Source: Flavobacteriales bacterium (lineage in GTDB: Bacteria > Bacteroidota > Bacteroidia > Flavobacteriales_D > Crocinitomicaceae). From it: 40,061 bases of DNA. Both the position numbers and the translations under genes were made by a program. The DNA is taken from assembly GCA_947491305.1 (NCBI GenBank), contig CANLIL010000023.1, forward strand, positions 1 through 40,061. The letters run 5' to 3'. A model generated the notes under the pieces. The model ran no database searches and was not told the DNA's origin. It saw nothing but the letters and a program-made list of their open reading frames with translations. Below are positions 1 to 9,281 of this stretch, piece by piece (positions within the stretch are counted from its first letter, which is position 1; the number at the start of each line of letters is the position of its first letter).

Positions 1-1
1 A

Positions 2-100
2 ATGTGTTTAGCGCATTTTGGTGCTGATGGAAAATTCATCGGTAAATCAGAATGTAAAATGGATAAAAAAGCATGTTGTTCTGAAAAAGGAAAACACTAA
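2..100 (+). CDS. C-terminal end of an unidentified protein (5' truncated by window edge)
   Basis: The frame is open from the window edge to a TAA at 98-100 and encodes about 32 residues. The tail is rich in Cys and Lys (CLAHFG near the start, SECKMDKKACCSEKGKH at the end). A clear terminator hairpin follows, which supports a real gene end. I do not recognise the family. The Cys-Cys tail could bind metal or be oxidised, but this is speculation from composition alone. The ATG at 2-4 is probably internal, because the piece has no recognisable N-terminal feature. Confidence 0.55.
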   Translation: MCLAHFGADGKFIGKSECKMDKKACCSEKGKH

Positions 101-122
101 ATTTCTCCACTGTTATAAAATT

Positions 123-151
123 AAAAGGACGCTATAAGTGTCCTTTTTTTT
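123..151 (+). terminator. Rho-independent terminator after the truncated first gene
   Basis: The arms AAAAGGACGCT and AGTGTCCTTTT pair around a 3-nt loop (one G-T wobble), and the right arm runs into a T tract to 151. It lies 22 bases after the TAA of the upstream gene. Confidence 0.85.
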
Positions 152-256
152 GCTTTCAACTTTTGATTTTACTTATTTCGAATCATTATCGATTAAATAG
201 AAAACTATCCTTTTCAAATTGAACATTCTTAGTATATTTACCTAAAATTAGTAGAT

Positions 257-781
257 ATGTTAGCACCTTTTAATTTACAAAAATGGATTGATGAAAACCG
301 TGATATATTAAAACCACCGGTTGGAAATAAAAATCTTTACAAAGAAGCAGGCGATTTTATTGTTATGGTTGTTGGTGGTCCAAATGCCCGTAAAGATTAC
401 CATTTTAATGAAAGTGAAGAGTTATTTTATCAGTTAGAAGGTGAAGTAACTGTTCGGATTCAACACGAAGGAAAAGCAAAAGACATAGTAGTTAAAGAAG
501 GTGAAATGTTTTTATTACCTGGCAACACACCTCATTCGCCGATGAGAGGTCCAAATACAGTTGGTTTAGTAATTGAGAAAGTAAGAAAAGGAACCGATTT
601 AATGGATGGATTGATGTGGTTTTGTGAAAAATGTAACAACAAATTACATGAATACCGTTTTCCATTGTCGAATATAGAAAATGATTTCTTACCACGATTC
701 AAAGAATATTATAATTCAGAAGCATTAAGAACATGTAAATCTTGTGGACATGTTATGGAAGCGGACGAGAAATTTATCTAA
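257..781 (+). CDS. nbaC: 3-hydroxyanthranilate 3,4-dioxygenase
   Basis: This 174-aa cupin enzyme opens the ring of 3-hydroxyanthranilate with O2 to give 2-amino-3-carboxymuconate semialdehyde, the precursor of quinolinate in NAD synthesis from tryptophan. The Fe(II) ligands of the family are visible as H49, E55 and H93, and the substrate arginines as R45 and R97. The C-terminal rubredoxin-like metal site typical of bacterial forms is intact (C123xxC126 and C160xxC163). Length matches the bacterial family. No other kynurenine-pathway gene is in the window, so the gene stands alone here. A weak -7-like box (TATATTTA, 233-240) lies upstream. The gene ends 8 bp inside the 3' end of the convergent T9SS cargo gene. 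The symbol haaO is also used for this enzyme. Confidence 0.95.
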   Translation: MLAPFNLQKWIDENRDILKPPVGNKNLYKEAGDFIVMVVGGPNARKDYHFNESEELFYQLEGEVTVRIQHEGKAKDIVVKEGEMFLLPGNTPHSPMRGPNTVGLVIEKVRKGTDLMDGLMWFCEKCNNKLHEYRFPLSNIENDFLPRFKEYYNSEALRTCKSCGHVMEADEKFI

Positions 782-3700
782 TCAAATTTACATGCCCGTT
801 TTGTTCGGTGATGTAATTCTTTAAATCTTTGTACGTTAATTTCCAAATATAGGTACCGTCTTGGCATTTATACCCTTTATACGTTCCGTCCCAGAAGTCT
901 GAAGTTGATGTCATTTGGTATAACTCTTCTCCCCAACGGTTGTAAATAATTAATTCAAACCATTGAACGTTATATGCTGTAACAGAAAATGTCTGGTTGT
1001 ATTCATTGTCATCAGGTGAAAACGTATTTGGAATATAAACTAAAGGATTAAAGTAAATCGTAATATTGTCTTTTGCTCTACAACCATTTTGATCAGTGTA
1101 CTCTACCGTATAGGTGATTTCTTGTTCCGTAGAAGTAAATGGATTCTGGCAATTAACACAGCTTAAATAGGTACTTGGCGACCAACTGAAACTACCTGGA
1201 GTTGTTGAAATTGCATCCAATTGAATTTCGTCTCCAGGAATGGCATATACATCTGGACTTGTCTGAATAAAAGCGGTTGGAAATAACGAAACGGTAACGT
1301 ATGCAGTGTCGATACAACCAATCGCATCTGTACCAATAACATTGTACGTAGTTGTTTGCGTAGGAGTAGCAATCACTGAACTTGCAGTTGGAAAATCGAT
1401 ACTTGCTGCAGGTATCCATTGATAGGTTTCCGCTCCTGAGGCCCAGAGATTCGCGTTGTCACCTAAACAAATGGTCGTATCATTTCCAGCATCAATTGCA
1501 GGGAAAATAACATCGATGTAAACACTATCTGTTAATGTTCCACATGCATTTGTAAAGTCACAATAATAGGTAAAATCATTTAGTGGATTTACACTAACTG
1601 TTGCTCCAGTTGTTGTATTTATTGAAGTGTTTGGATACCAAAAATAAGTATCGGCTCCTGATGCTGTTAATGTACCACTCGTGTTTTTACAAATTTTCAA
1701 CGTATCAACTAACATTGGAATAGGGCTGTCGAAGAAAACATTCACTAAGACAGAATCTGAATAGACACAACCGTTAGGTGAGGTTATAACAACATTATAG
1801 CTAGTCGTATTTGTTGGTGTTGCAATTGGATTTGAACTACTTCCATTTGAAAGTGTATTTGCAGGTGTCCAATTATACGTGCCTCCACCTGTTGCAAAAA
1901 TTGGAACAGAATTCCCAATGCAGAGGGACGTGTCATTTGCGACAGTATAAACATCATTAAATACAACTATTGAAGTTTGTAGGGTGTCAGCTCCGCAACT
2001 ATCAGAGATGATTACAGTAAAAGTTGTTGATTGATTTATATTGGTTGTAGGATTTGAAATAAATGGATCACTGACTAAATTTGCTGGCGACCATTGATAC
2101 ACGGAACCTCCATATGCTTCTAATTGAAATAAATCCCCCGGACAAATTGCTCCATTTGGTTGCACAACACCCCCTTGAAATGAACCTATTGAAATATCAA
2201 AGGTCGTTGTATCTGGTGTAAAACAACCATTGGAATCTGCAACAATTAATGTGATTGTATAATTTCCTGCAACAGAATAATTATGTGAAGGATTTAATTG
2301 TGTTGAGGTGGAGCCATCTCCAAAATTCCAGAAAAATGAATTTCCGTTGGTACTATTATTAGAAAAAACTACAGGAGCCGGAATGCAAATTAAAGGCGCT
2401 GGATTGGTCACTACAGCATCAATTACATTCAGTTCAAATTTAAATGCGGCTAAATTGCAATTTGAACTTGGGTTTTGCGGCGACCATGCACTTGGCGTTG
2501 TCGTGAATCCAAAATTATCACCGCCACACGCGGCACATACAGCATGGTAAATTCTTCCAGTTTTATCAAATCGACTGGTTCCTCCATCAACATGATTGAA
2601 GCTAGAAGTAGCGCCCCCGAAATAGGTCCCGTATTTTAGTGTAGTTGCATTTGGACCTAAAACAGCAATGTAAAAATTTGAACCATTTGTTGTAAGTTGA
2701 TAGCCGTCTGTTGTAGTAGGGAAATTATTTGTAGTGCTAAATTGTGCTTGATTACTATACAATGTATTAATCGTTCCACCCCAACCAGAAATGTAAATTT
2801 CATAACAATTGGAAACCAAAAAAGCCGTTGGAGAAATTTCTGGATGACCAGTTCCAGCTCCGATCATAGTTGTCCAAAGTACTGTTTGAAGGTTGTTGTT
2901 GTATTTTCGAATAAATTGGCCTGAATTAGCATTTCCATATTTTCCAGGTGAAATTGCCCATGCAGTTTCTGTTTGACCATATACGTATACATTATCATCT
3001 AAATCTAATTGTACAAAGTAAGATTGATCGAATTCTCCTTGACCGATGTAGGTCCCCGCTAATTGCGTCGATGTTATACCATTCAATTTCACTAAAAAAC
3101 CATCCGATACACCACCATTAAATGTCAGGTCATTTCCAGCTATAACAGGTAAATTGGAAGAATTGGTTCCTCCTGTTACAAAAACATTTCCATTACTTGC
3201 AAGCTGAATTGAATTCCCAGATTCTAGTTGGCTGCCTCCAAAATATGTAGACCAAACTAAATTGGATAAACCCGTATTCATTTTTAAAATTACGGCATCT
3301 TGATCTCCATTGAGTGATGTTTGACTTGCTCCAACCGTTGGGAAATCAGAAGATTGCGTGCTCGTTGTAACATAAATAAAATTGTCTTTCGTTATTATTT
3401 CACCTCTAAATGGATCGCCGTAATTGTAATTTAACGCGCCAATATTTACACCATCTGTACCTGTTCCACCTATGTAAGTTGAAGCAACTAATGCTGAACC
3501 AGCGGCATTGAATCGCGTGACGAAAAGATCAGTTCCATTATAACCCAATTCGTTTTCTGCGATGATTGGTCCACCATTAAAGGTATTGTCATAGCACCCA
3601 TTATTTGTTGGAAAATTGTTAGAGCCTGTAACACCAAACACATACAAATTATTAAGCGAATCAACTACCAAACTATGCGGCGCTTCATTTCCTGCGCCAC

Positions 3701-4688
3701 CCAGATAAGTAGAATAAATTAAACTGGTTCCATTGGCGTTAAATTTAGAAATGGCAACATCAAAACCAGTCATAGAAAACGTTGCCCCATTAAATACATA
3801 ATTATAATTGTAGCCTCCATTAATGGTTAAATCGAATGCTCCAGCTGTTGTTGGGTAGGATCCAATGCCTGTAAAGACAATTCCGCCGGCATATAAATTT
3901 CCAGCTTGATCTGGTGTCGCAGTCATTCCCCAATTATCAGCTGTTGCGCCTGTAAATGAAGAGAATACTAAGAGCGGATCAATTGTTAATATTGCGGAAT
4001 GATCGTAATCGTTTGGAAAAGCAAAACTAAGTTGATTATTTGATAACTGAAATTCAATTTCAACTTCTTTTTTAACACCATTTTTTTCCGTCCATGCTAT
4101 TGGTTTTGACTCGGTAATTGTTCCAAATCGATGTGAAATAACCAAGCTTCCATTTTCAGATAAAACAACTGAATTTGCTCCCGAAATTTCTGCAGTTACT
4201 AAATTTACATCGGTATTTGGTTGCAGAATAAAAGTATATTGAAGTTGATTGTTTTCACTCGTTAAAACGGCATCTATACCAGGATAAATCGATTTATATT
4301 TTGCAGTTGAATAACTATAAATATTTGATTTCCATTTAGTTGAATCATTTCCTAAGAAATAATTTTTATACCAACTAGATGGGTTTTCATAGTTAATTTC
4401 ATTTGCCCAATTCGCATTAATAAACTGTTTTAAGATAGTTTGGGTTTTGAAAAGGGAATCTTCTAAATGATTATCTTCACTTATAGTATGTTGGTGTTTC
4501 GATTTTGCATCGTGCAAAAAATAGGCAAACCCTTCTTTTCCAACTAATAACTCCCCTTGATTTAGTTCAACTTTACTTGAGATAGATGCATCCCACTGAC
4601 CTTTGTTGGGATGAATCCAAACGCTTTCTTGTGTGTTACCTAAAAAGGCCACAAAAAAGAACATCAAAAGCCACGTAATTTTAAACAT
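774..4688 (-). CDS. Secreted multidomain protein with SBBP/PKD domains and T9SS type B (CHU_C) sorting domain
   Basis: This 1304-aa protein has an N-terminal signal peptide (MFKITWLLMFFFVAFLG). An N-terminal domain follows (about residues 24-240), like the one usual in Bacteroidota SBBP proteins and starting WIHPNKGQW. Next come several beta-propeller-type SBBP repeats (STYLGG, STYIGG, STYFGG; about 245-760) and a PKD domain around residue 790 with FWNFGDGS. Repeated Ig/PKD-like modules with ...LCIGN...A.G...Y.W.P motifs run to about 1200. The last ~90 residues form the gliding-motility C-terminal (CHU_C) type B sorting domain, with IPNTFSPDD, YNRWGE and WDGTYKG. It is expected to be exported by Sec and then T9SS to the surface or medium. 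The ligand or role is unknown; an adhesin-like surface protein is the usual guess. Its 3' end overlaps the dioxygenase gene by 8 bp. Confidence 0.9.
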   Translation of the reverse strand: MFKITWLLMFFFVAFLGNTQESVWIHPNKGQWDASISSKVELNQGELLVGKEGFAYFLHDAKSKHQHTISEDNHLEDSLFKTQTILKQFINANWANEINYENPSSWYKNYFLGNDSTKWKSNIYSYSTAKYKSIYPGIDAVLTSENNQLQYTFILQPNTDVNLVTAEISGANSVVLSENGSLVISHRFGTITESKPIAWTEKNGVKKEVEIEFQLSNNQLSFAFPNDYDHSAILTIDPLLVFSSFTGATADNWGMTATPDQAGNLYAGGIVFTGIGSYPTTAGAFDLTINGGYNYNYVFNGATFSMTGFDVAISKFNANGTSLIYSTYLGGAGNEAPHSLVVDSLNNLYVFGVTGSNNFPTNNGCYDNTFNGGPIIAENELGYNGTDLFVTRFNAAGSALVASTYIGGTGTDGVNIGALNYNYGDPFRGEIITKDNFIYVTTSTQSSDFPTVGASQTSLNGDQDAVILKMNTGLSNLVWSTYFGGSQLESGNSIQLASNGNVFVTGGTNSSNLPVIAGNDLTFNGGVSDGFLVKLNGITSTQLAGTYIGQGEFDQSYFVQLDLDDNVYVYGQTETAWAISPGKYGNANSGQFIRKYNNNLQTVLWTTMIGAGTGHPEISPTAFLVSNCYEIYISGWGGTINTLYSNQAQFSTTNNFPTTTDGYQLTTNGSNFYIAVLGPNATTLKYGTYFGGATSSFNHVDGGTSRFDKTGRIYHAVCAACGGDNFGFTTTPSAWSPQNPSSNCNLAAFKFELNVIDAVVTNPAPLICIPAPVVFSNNSTNGNSFFWNFGDGSTSTQLNPSHNYSVAGNYTITLIVADSNGCFTPDTTTFDISIGSFQGGVVQPNGAICPGDLFQLEAYGGSVYQWSPANLVSDPFISNPTTNINQSTTFTVIISDSCGADTLQTSIVVFNDVYTVANDTSLCIGNSVPIFATGGGTYNWTPANTLSNGSSSNPIATPTNTTSYNVVITSPNGCVYSDSVLVNVFFDSPIPMLVDTLKICKNTSGTLTASGADTYFWYPNTSINTTTGATVSVNPLNDFTYYCDFTNACGTLTDSVYIDVIFPAIDAGNDTTICLGDNANLWASGAETYQWIPAASIDFPTASSVIATPTQTTTYNVIGTDAIGCIDTAYVTVSLFPTAFIQTSPDVYAIPGDEIQLDAISTTPGSFSWSPSTYLSCVNCQNPFTSTEQEITYTVEYTDQNGCRAKDNITIYFNPLVYIPNTFSPDDNEYNQTFSVTAYNVQWFELIIYNRWGEELYQMTSTSDFWDGTYKGYKCQDGTYIWKLTYKDLKNYITEQNGHVNLIR

Positions 4689-4833
4689 AATACAAAACGA
4701 ATTTAGTGAAATTCTATTGAAATGACAATTAAAATTTAACTTCTCCTAAGCTTAACACTTTTTATGTGTAAAAGGTTGCCTAAACTATTGAAAAGTTTAT
4801 TATTTTTTCTTAATATCAGTAAAATTAAAAGCT

Positions 4834-4841
4834 TAAATTTG
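4834..4841 (+). promoter_or_regulatory. Bacteroidota -7 box for the purF-like gene
   Basis: TAAATTTG matches TAnnTTTG exactly and lies 25 nt before the ATG at 4867. No TTG is present at the usual 19-nt spacing, so the -33 element is weak or absent. Confidence 0.5.
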
Positions 4842-4866
4842 TAGCTTAAATTATCCTTCTTTAGGC

Positions 4867-6768
4867 ATGAGCGATGCAATAAAACACGAGTGCGGAATTG
4901 CACTTATTCGATTAAAAAAACCTCTTCAGTATTACTATGACAAGTATGGAACGGCATTTTACGCACTAAGTAAACTTCATTTATTAATGGAAAAACAACA
5001 CAATCGCGGTCAAGATGGCGCTGGTGTTGCGAACATTAAATTCAACATGGAGGCTGGAGAACGCTATATTTCACGTTTACGGTCGATTGACAGCAAACCG
5101 ATTCAGGATATTTTTGATCAGATTAACAATCGTTTTAAACAAGTTGGTGAAGAGAATCCAGCAAATTTAAAAGATGTTGATTATTTAAAAAAGAATGTTG
5201 GTTTTACAGGAGAATTATTTTTAGGTCATTTGCGTTATGGAACTTTTGGACGAAATTCAATTGAAAGTTGTCACCCATTTTTGCGCCAAAATAATTGGAT
5301 AACAAGAAATTTGGTTGTTGCAGGTAATTTTAATTTAACAAATGTCGATGAATTATTTGATGTGTTGGTTGAAATTGGCCAACATCCAAAAGAAAAGTCA
5401 GATACCGTTACAGTTTTAGAAAAAATCGGTCACTTTTTAGACCAAGAAAATGAAGCGCTTTACAATGAATTAAAACCGCAAGGCTATTCAAACCCAGAGA
5501 TTTATGCGAAAATTGAAGAACGCATTGATATTGAAAAAATACTGAAACGTGCTTCTTCTGATTGGGATGGTGGTTATGCCATGGCTGGATTATTTGGTCA
5601 CGGCGATGCGTTTGTACTGAGAGATCCTTCTGGAATTCGTCCAGCATATTGGTTTGAAGATGATGAAGTGTGTGTGGTTGCCTCTGAACGCCCTGTTATT
5701 CAAACAGCGTTTAATTTAAAAAGCGAACAGATAAAGGAGTTAACACCAGGTCACGCATTGATTATTCGTAAAAATGGAAGCGTAAAAGAAACGTTAATTA
5801 ATGAACCAGAAGAAGCATTAAAATGTTCTTTTGAGCGTATTTATTTCTCCAGAGGTAATGACATTGAGATTTATAATGAACGAAAATTGTTAGGTAAAAA
5901 CGTAGTTCCTCAAGTTCTAGATGCTATTGGACACGATTTAGATAATTCTGTTTTTTCGTTTATTCCAAACACGGCTGAAGTTTCATTTTACGGAATGATC
6001 AAAGGTTTAGAAGATTATTTAAACGACCGTAAATTCAATGCAATTAAAGCATTAGGATCAAACATAACGGAAGAGAAATTACACGAAATTATTTACCAAC
6101 GTGCGCGAATTGAAAAAATCGCTATCAAGGATGCTAAATTGAGAACGTTTATCACGCAAGATGACTCACGGGATGATTTAGTGGCGCATGTTTATGACAT
6201 CACTTACGGTAGTGTGAAACGCAACCAAGATAATTTAGTGATCATTGATGATTCGATTGTACGAGGAACAACTTTAAAGCAAAGTATTTTAAGAATATTA
6301 GACCGTTTAGATCCAAAAACGATAGTTGTTGTTTCCTCTGCTCCTCAAATTCGCTTTCCTGATTGTTATGGAATTGATATGGCTAAAATGGGCGATTTTA
6401 TTGCATTTGAAGCAGCAATCAGTCTGTTAAACGATCAAGGTAAAACAGCACTAATTGAAGATGTGTATCAAAAATGTAAAGCACAAATTGATTTACCGAA
6501 AGAACAAATTAAAAATTATGTAAAGGAAATATATGCGCCATTTACAGATCAGGAAGTTTCAGATAAAATTGCTCAATTGTTGACACCGCCGATGATCAAT
6601 GCAAAAGTTATAATTATCTACCAAACGGTGGAAAATTTACACCAAGCTTGTCCGAAAAACTTGGGTGACTGGTATTTTACAGGGAATTATCCAACTCCAG
6701 GTGGGAACAAAGTGGTAAACAAAGCATTTGTGAATTGGATGGAAGGCAAAAACGAACGCGCATATTGA
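4867..6768 (+). CDS. Amidophosphoribosyltransferase-like protein (long PurF paralogue type)
   Basis: The protein has an N-terminal Ntn-type glutamine amidotransferase domain and a C-terminal PRTase domain. The nucleophile is C9 in HECGIALIRL, so removal of an 8-residue leader would expose it. RGQDGAG and GHLRYGTFG are glutaminase signatures. The PRPP loop is VIIDDSIVRGTT, about residue 460. At 633 aa it is well over 100 residues longer than standard PurF (about 470-510 aa). The usual PVPDSG segment is replaced by FIPNTAEVSFYGM. It matches the second, long PurF-like protein common in Bacteroidota. The likely reaction is PRPP plus glutamine to phosphoribosylamine, but the changed segments leave room for a different acceptor or a regulatory role. 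It stands first in a packed run with the kinase and gpmI. Confidence 0.8.
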   Translation: MSDAIKHECGIALIRLKKPLQYYYDKYGTAFYALSKLHLLMEKQHNRGQDGAGVANIKFNMEAGERYISRLRSIDSKPIQDIFDQINNRFKQVGEENPANLKDVDYLKKNVGFTGELFLGHLRYGTFGRNSIESCHPFLRQNNWITRNLVVAGNFNLTNVDELFDVLVEIGQHPKEKSDTVTVLEKIGHFLDQENEALYNELKPQGYSNPEIYAKIEERIDIEKILKRASSDWDGGYAMAGLFGHGDAFVLRDPSGIRPAYWFEDDEVCVVASERPVIQTAFNLKSEQIKELTPGHALIIRKNGSVKETLINEPEEALKCSFERIYFSRGNDIEIYNERKLLGKNVVPQVLDAIGHDLDNSVFSFIPNTAEVSFYGMIKGLEDYLNDRKFNAIKALGSNITEEKLHEIIYQRARIEKIAIKDAKLRTFITQDDSRDDLVAHVYDITYGSVKRNQDNLVIIDDSIVRGTTLKQSILRILDRLDPKTIVVVSSAPQIRFPDCYGIDMAKMGDFIAFEAAISLLNDQGKTALIEDVYQKCKAQIDLPKEQIKNYVKEIYAPFTDQEVSDKIAQLLTPPMINAKVIIIYQTVENLHQACPKNLGDWYFTGNYPTPGGNKVVNKAFVNWMEGKNERAY

Positions 6769-6785
6769 TATAAATTTTCTCCACC

Positions 6786-7676
6786 ATGAAAAAACAAACA
6801 GCTCTTATTTTTTATTTATTAGGTGCTTACGTTGTTCTTCAATTTGCTTGGTGGGGATTTCATTTAATTGAATTAACAGCTTCTTCGCACAAGGACCCAC
6901 AATTTGTAACAAAGCGAATTTTGATGGTCGTTGGGGAAGGTTTTGTTTTCTTCACCATTCTACTAATTGGCTTATCCAAAATTCGCTCTTCCATTAAAAA
7001 AGAATTGCAACTATCGAAGCGTCAAAATAATTTCATGTTATCGGTTACACATGAACTGAAAACACCTCTTTCCGCAAATAAATTGTATTTACAAACTTTA
7101 CAAAAGCATGGTTTAGATGAATCGAAACGCTCTAAATTTATTGACAAAGCAATTCAAGAGAACGACCGTTTAGAAACCATGATTAGCAATATTTTAAGTG
7201 CTGCTCAATTAGAAAACAAAGGAATTGTAGTGTCAAAAAACACGGTTGATTTAGCACAACTATTTCACCAAATTATCGAGAAAATTCACAAAAGAAATCA
7301 ACGTGAATTTATTCAAGCAGCGATTGAACCTGGTTTGTTTGCGTCTGTGGACACCTTTATTATTGAAACAATTTGCAATAATTTAGTTGAAAATGCGCTG
7401 AAATATGCAGGTGAAAATGCACGCATTGAAGTGTATTTGAAAAAGACGGAACAGCAACTCGTTTTTGGTATTAAAGACAATGGTCCGGGTATCGATTTTG
7501 AGACACAGCAAGCCATGTTTCAAAAATTCTACCGTGCTGGAAACGAAGAAACGCGGCAGCAAAAAGGAAGTGGATTAGGCTTGTTTATTGTGGATCAATT
7601 GGTTAAAGTTCATGAGAGTAAAATTATGTATCGTTCGAATTCACCATCTGGTGCAATTTTTGAAATAACTTTATAA
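6786..7676 (+). CDS. Membrane sensor histidine kinase, HisKA/HATPase_c, no HAMP
   Basis: This 296-aa inner-membrane kinase has two predicted TM segments (about 5-29 and 45-67) enclosing only a short external loop. The dimerisation/phosphoacceptor helix follows directly, with H89 in SVTHELKTPL. The ATP-binding domain shows an N box (NNLVENALKYAG), a G1 box (DNGPGID), an F box (FQKFYRAG) and a G2 box (GSGLGLFIV). No HAMP, PAS or sizeable sensor domain is present, so the signal may be sensed in the membrane. No response regulator is adjacent. The gene starts 17 nt after the purF-like gene and ends 1 nt before gpmI, so it is probably co-transcribed with both. Confidence 0.9.
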   Translation: MKKQTALIFYLLGAYVVLQFAWWGFHLIELTASSHKDPQFVTKRILMVVGEGFVFFTILLIGLSKIRSSIKKELQLSKRQNNFMLSVTHELKTPLSANKLYLQTLQKHGLDESKRSKFIDKAIQENDRLETMISNILSAAQLENKGIVVSKNTVDLAQLFHQIIEKIHKRNQREFIQAAIEPGLFASVDTFIIETICNNLVENALKYAGENARIEVYLKKTEQQLVFGIKDNGPGIDFETQQAMFQKFYRAGNEETRQQKGSGLGLFIVDQLVKVHESKIMYRSNSPSGAIFEITL

Positions 7677-7677
7677 G

Positions 7678-9192
7678 ATGACAAAAAATTTAGGATTAAT
7701 TATTTTAGATGGCTGGGGTATTGGGAATGGCACTGAATCAGATGCGATTGCACATGCCAAAACGCCATTTATGGATCATTTATTGGATAGTTATCCGCAT
7801 GCCACTTTACAAACTAGTGGCGAAAATGTTGGATTACCCGAAGGTCAAATGGGAAATTCTGAAGTAGGTCATCTAAATATTGGTGCTGGTAGAATTGTCT
7901 ACCAGGAATTGACACGCATCAACAAATCCATTCGTGATGGAGATTTTTTCCAACACCCTGTTTTAGTGCAAGCGATGCAACAAGCCAAAGAAAAAGGAAA
8001 GTTGCATTTAATGGGCTTGGTTTCTAAAGGTGGTGTTCACAGTTCTCAAGCACATGTTGTAGCCTTGTGTAAAATGGCAAAAGATGCTGGAATTCAGGAT
8101 GTTTTTGTTCATGCATTTACTGATGGAAGAGATTGCGATCCAAAAAGTGGTTTAGCTTTTTTAAAAGAATTAGAAGTTGATATGCAGCAAACTTCGGGTA
8201 AAATTGCAACTATTATTGGTCGTTATTTTGCTATGGATCGTGATAACCGATGGGAACGCATCAAAAAAGCATATGATTTGTTGGTGCATGTTAATGGTGC
8301 TACTTTTTCCAGTGTTTCTGAAGCCATTGAAGCTTCTTATGCTAAAGGAATTACAGATGAATTCATTGAACCGATTGTGCTAACTGAAAATGGTTCTCCA
8401 ATCACTTCTATTGCATCTGGAGATGTGGTTATCAATTTTAATTTTAGAACTGATCGTCCGCGTGAAATATCATTGGCATTGACGCAAAAAGATTTTCCTG
8501 AGTTTGAAATGAAGGCCTTGGATTTGAATTATTACACGATGACGAATTATGACGCAACGTTTAAAAATGTGCATGTAATTTTCGAAAAAGATAATTTAAA
8601 AAACACGCTTGGCGAAGTACTTTCAAAATTAGACCGTACACAAGTTCGCATTGCTGAAACAGAAAAATACCCGCATGTAACTTTCTTTTTCAGTGGTGGA
8701 AGAGAAACAATTTTCCCGAACGAAGAACGCATCTTAGTTGATTCCCCAAAAGTTGCCACCTACGATTTACAGCCAGAGATGAGTGCATTTTCAGTGCGTG
8801 ATAAAATCATCACATCCATTGAAACAGCAAAGCCAAATTTCATTTGTTTAAATTTTGCAAACCCAGATATGGTGGGGCATACAGGAGTTTATCCAGCCAT
8901 TCAAAAAGCGGTTGAAACAGTTGATTCCTGTTTAAAAGATGTGGTAACGGCTGGATTAAAACAAGGATATGAATTTTTGGTGATTGCCGATCATGGTAAT
9001 GCAGATTATGCTATCAATGCTGATGGCTCTCCCAACACGGCACATTCTTTGAATCCTGTTCCTGTAATTTTGGTGACAAATGATAAAAATTGTCACTTAG
9101 AAGACGGAATTTTAGCAGATGTTGCACCTACTATTTTAAGAAGATTGGGGATTGCAGCTCCGATAGAAATGACGGGACAATCGTTGGTGTAA
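7678..9192 (+). CDS. gpmI: 2,3-bisphosphoglycerate-independent phosphoglycerate mutase
   Basis: This 504-aa cytosolic enzyme interconverts 3- and 2-phosphoglycerate in glycolysis and gluconeogenesis using two Mn ions. D11 in ILDGWG and the phospho-acceptor S61 in GQMGNSEVGH are present. So are the other family motifs: FTDGRDCDP, GRYFAMDRDNRW, NFRTDRPRE, the metal-binding VIADHGNAD, and TAHSLNPVP near the C-terminus. Length is typical of the family (about 510 aa). It follows the histidine kinase by a single base, so it is translated from the same message. A structured GC-richer element follows its stop. Confidence 0.97.
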   Translation: MTKNLGLIILDGWGIGNGTESDAIAHAKTPFMDHLLDSYPHATLQTSGENVGLPEGQMGNSEVGHLNIGAGRIVYQELTRINKSIRDGDFFQHPVLVQAMQQAKEKGKLHLMGLVSKGGVHSSQAHVVALCKMAKDAGIQDVFVHAFTDGRDCDPKSGLAFLKELEVDMQQTSGKIATIIGRYFAMDRDNRWERIKKAYDLLVHVNGATFSSVSEAIEASYAKGITDEFIEPIVLTENGSPITSIASGDVVINFNFRTDRPREISLALTQKDFPEFEMKALDLNYYTMTNYDATFKNVHVIFEKDNLKNTLGEVLSKLDRTQVRIAETEKYPHVTFFFSGGRETIFPNEERILVDSPKVATYDLQPEMSAFSVRDKIITSIETAKPNFICLNFANPDMVGHTGVYPAIQKAVETVDSCLKDVVTAGLKQGYEFLVIADHGNADYAINADGSPNTAHSLNPVPVILVTNDKNCHLEDGILADVAPTILRRLGIAAPIEMTGQSLV

Positions 9193-9195
9193 TTT

Positions 9196-9273
9196 GCGCT
9201 AAGGATTGACGTGAAAAGCCCGCACTCCGATGGCTATCGGAGGAGGACTTGTAACAAAAGCCTGCTCGAGCGC
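9196..9273. repeat. REP-like structured intergenic element
   Basis: The stretch between the convergent genes gpmI and rfaE2 is GC-richer than its surroundings. It is bounded by the complementary pentamers GCGCT (9196-9200) and AGCGC (9269-9273). A perfect 7-bp hairpin lies inside (CTCCGAT 9225-9231, ATCGGAG 9236-9242, loop GGCT). Two near-identical decamers flank the hairpin: AAAAGCCCGC at 9214-9223 and AAAAGCCTGC at 9256-9265. It has no T tract, so it is not a standard terminator. From general familiarity it resembles dispersed intergenic repeats of Bacteroidota genomes, but only one copy is in this window. Confidence 0.6.
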
Positions 9274-9281
9274 CCTAAAAC

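Noticed and set aside
233-240. TATATTTA as a -7 box for the dioxygenase gene
   Set aside because: The last base differs from TAnnTTTG and the only nearby TTG is 11 nt away, so I did not list it as a promoter.
2308-2550. Open frames on the plus strand inside the 1304-aa T9SS cargo gene
   Set aside because: They follow from the repetitive composition of the minus-strand gene and show no protein features.
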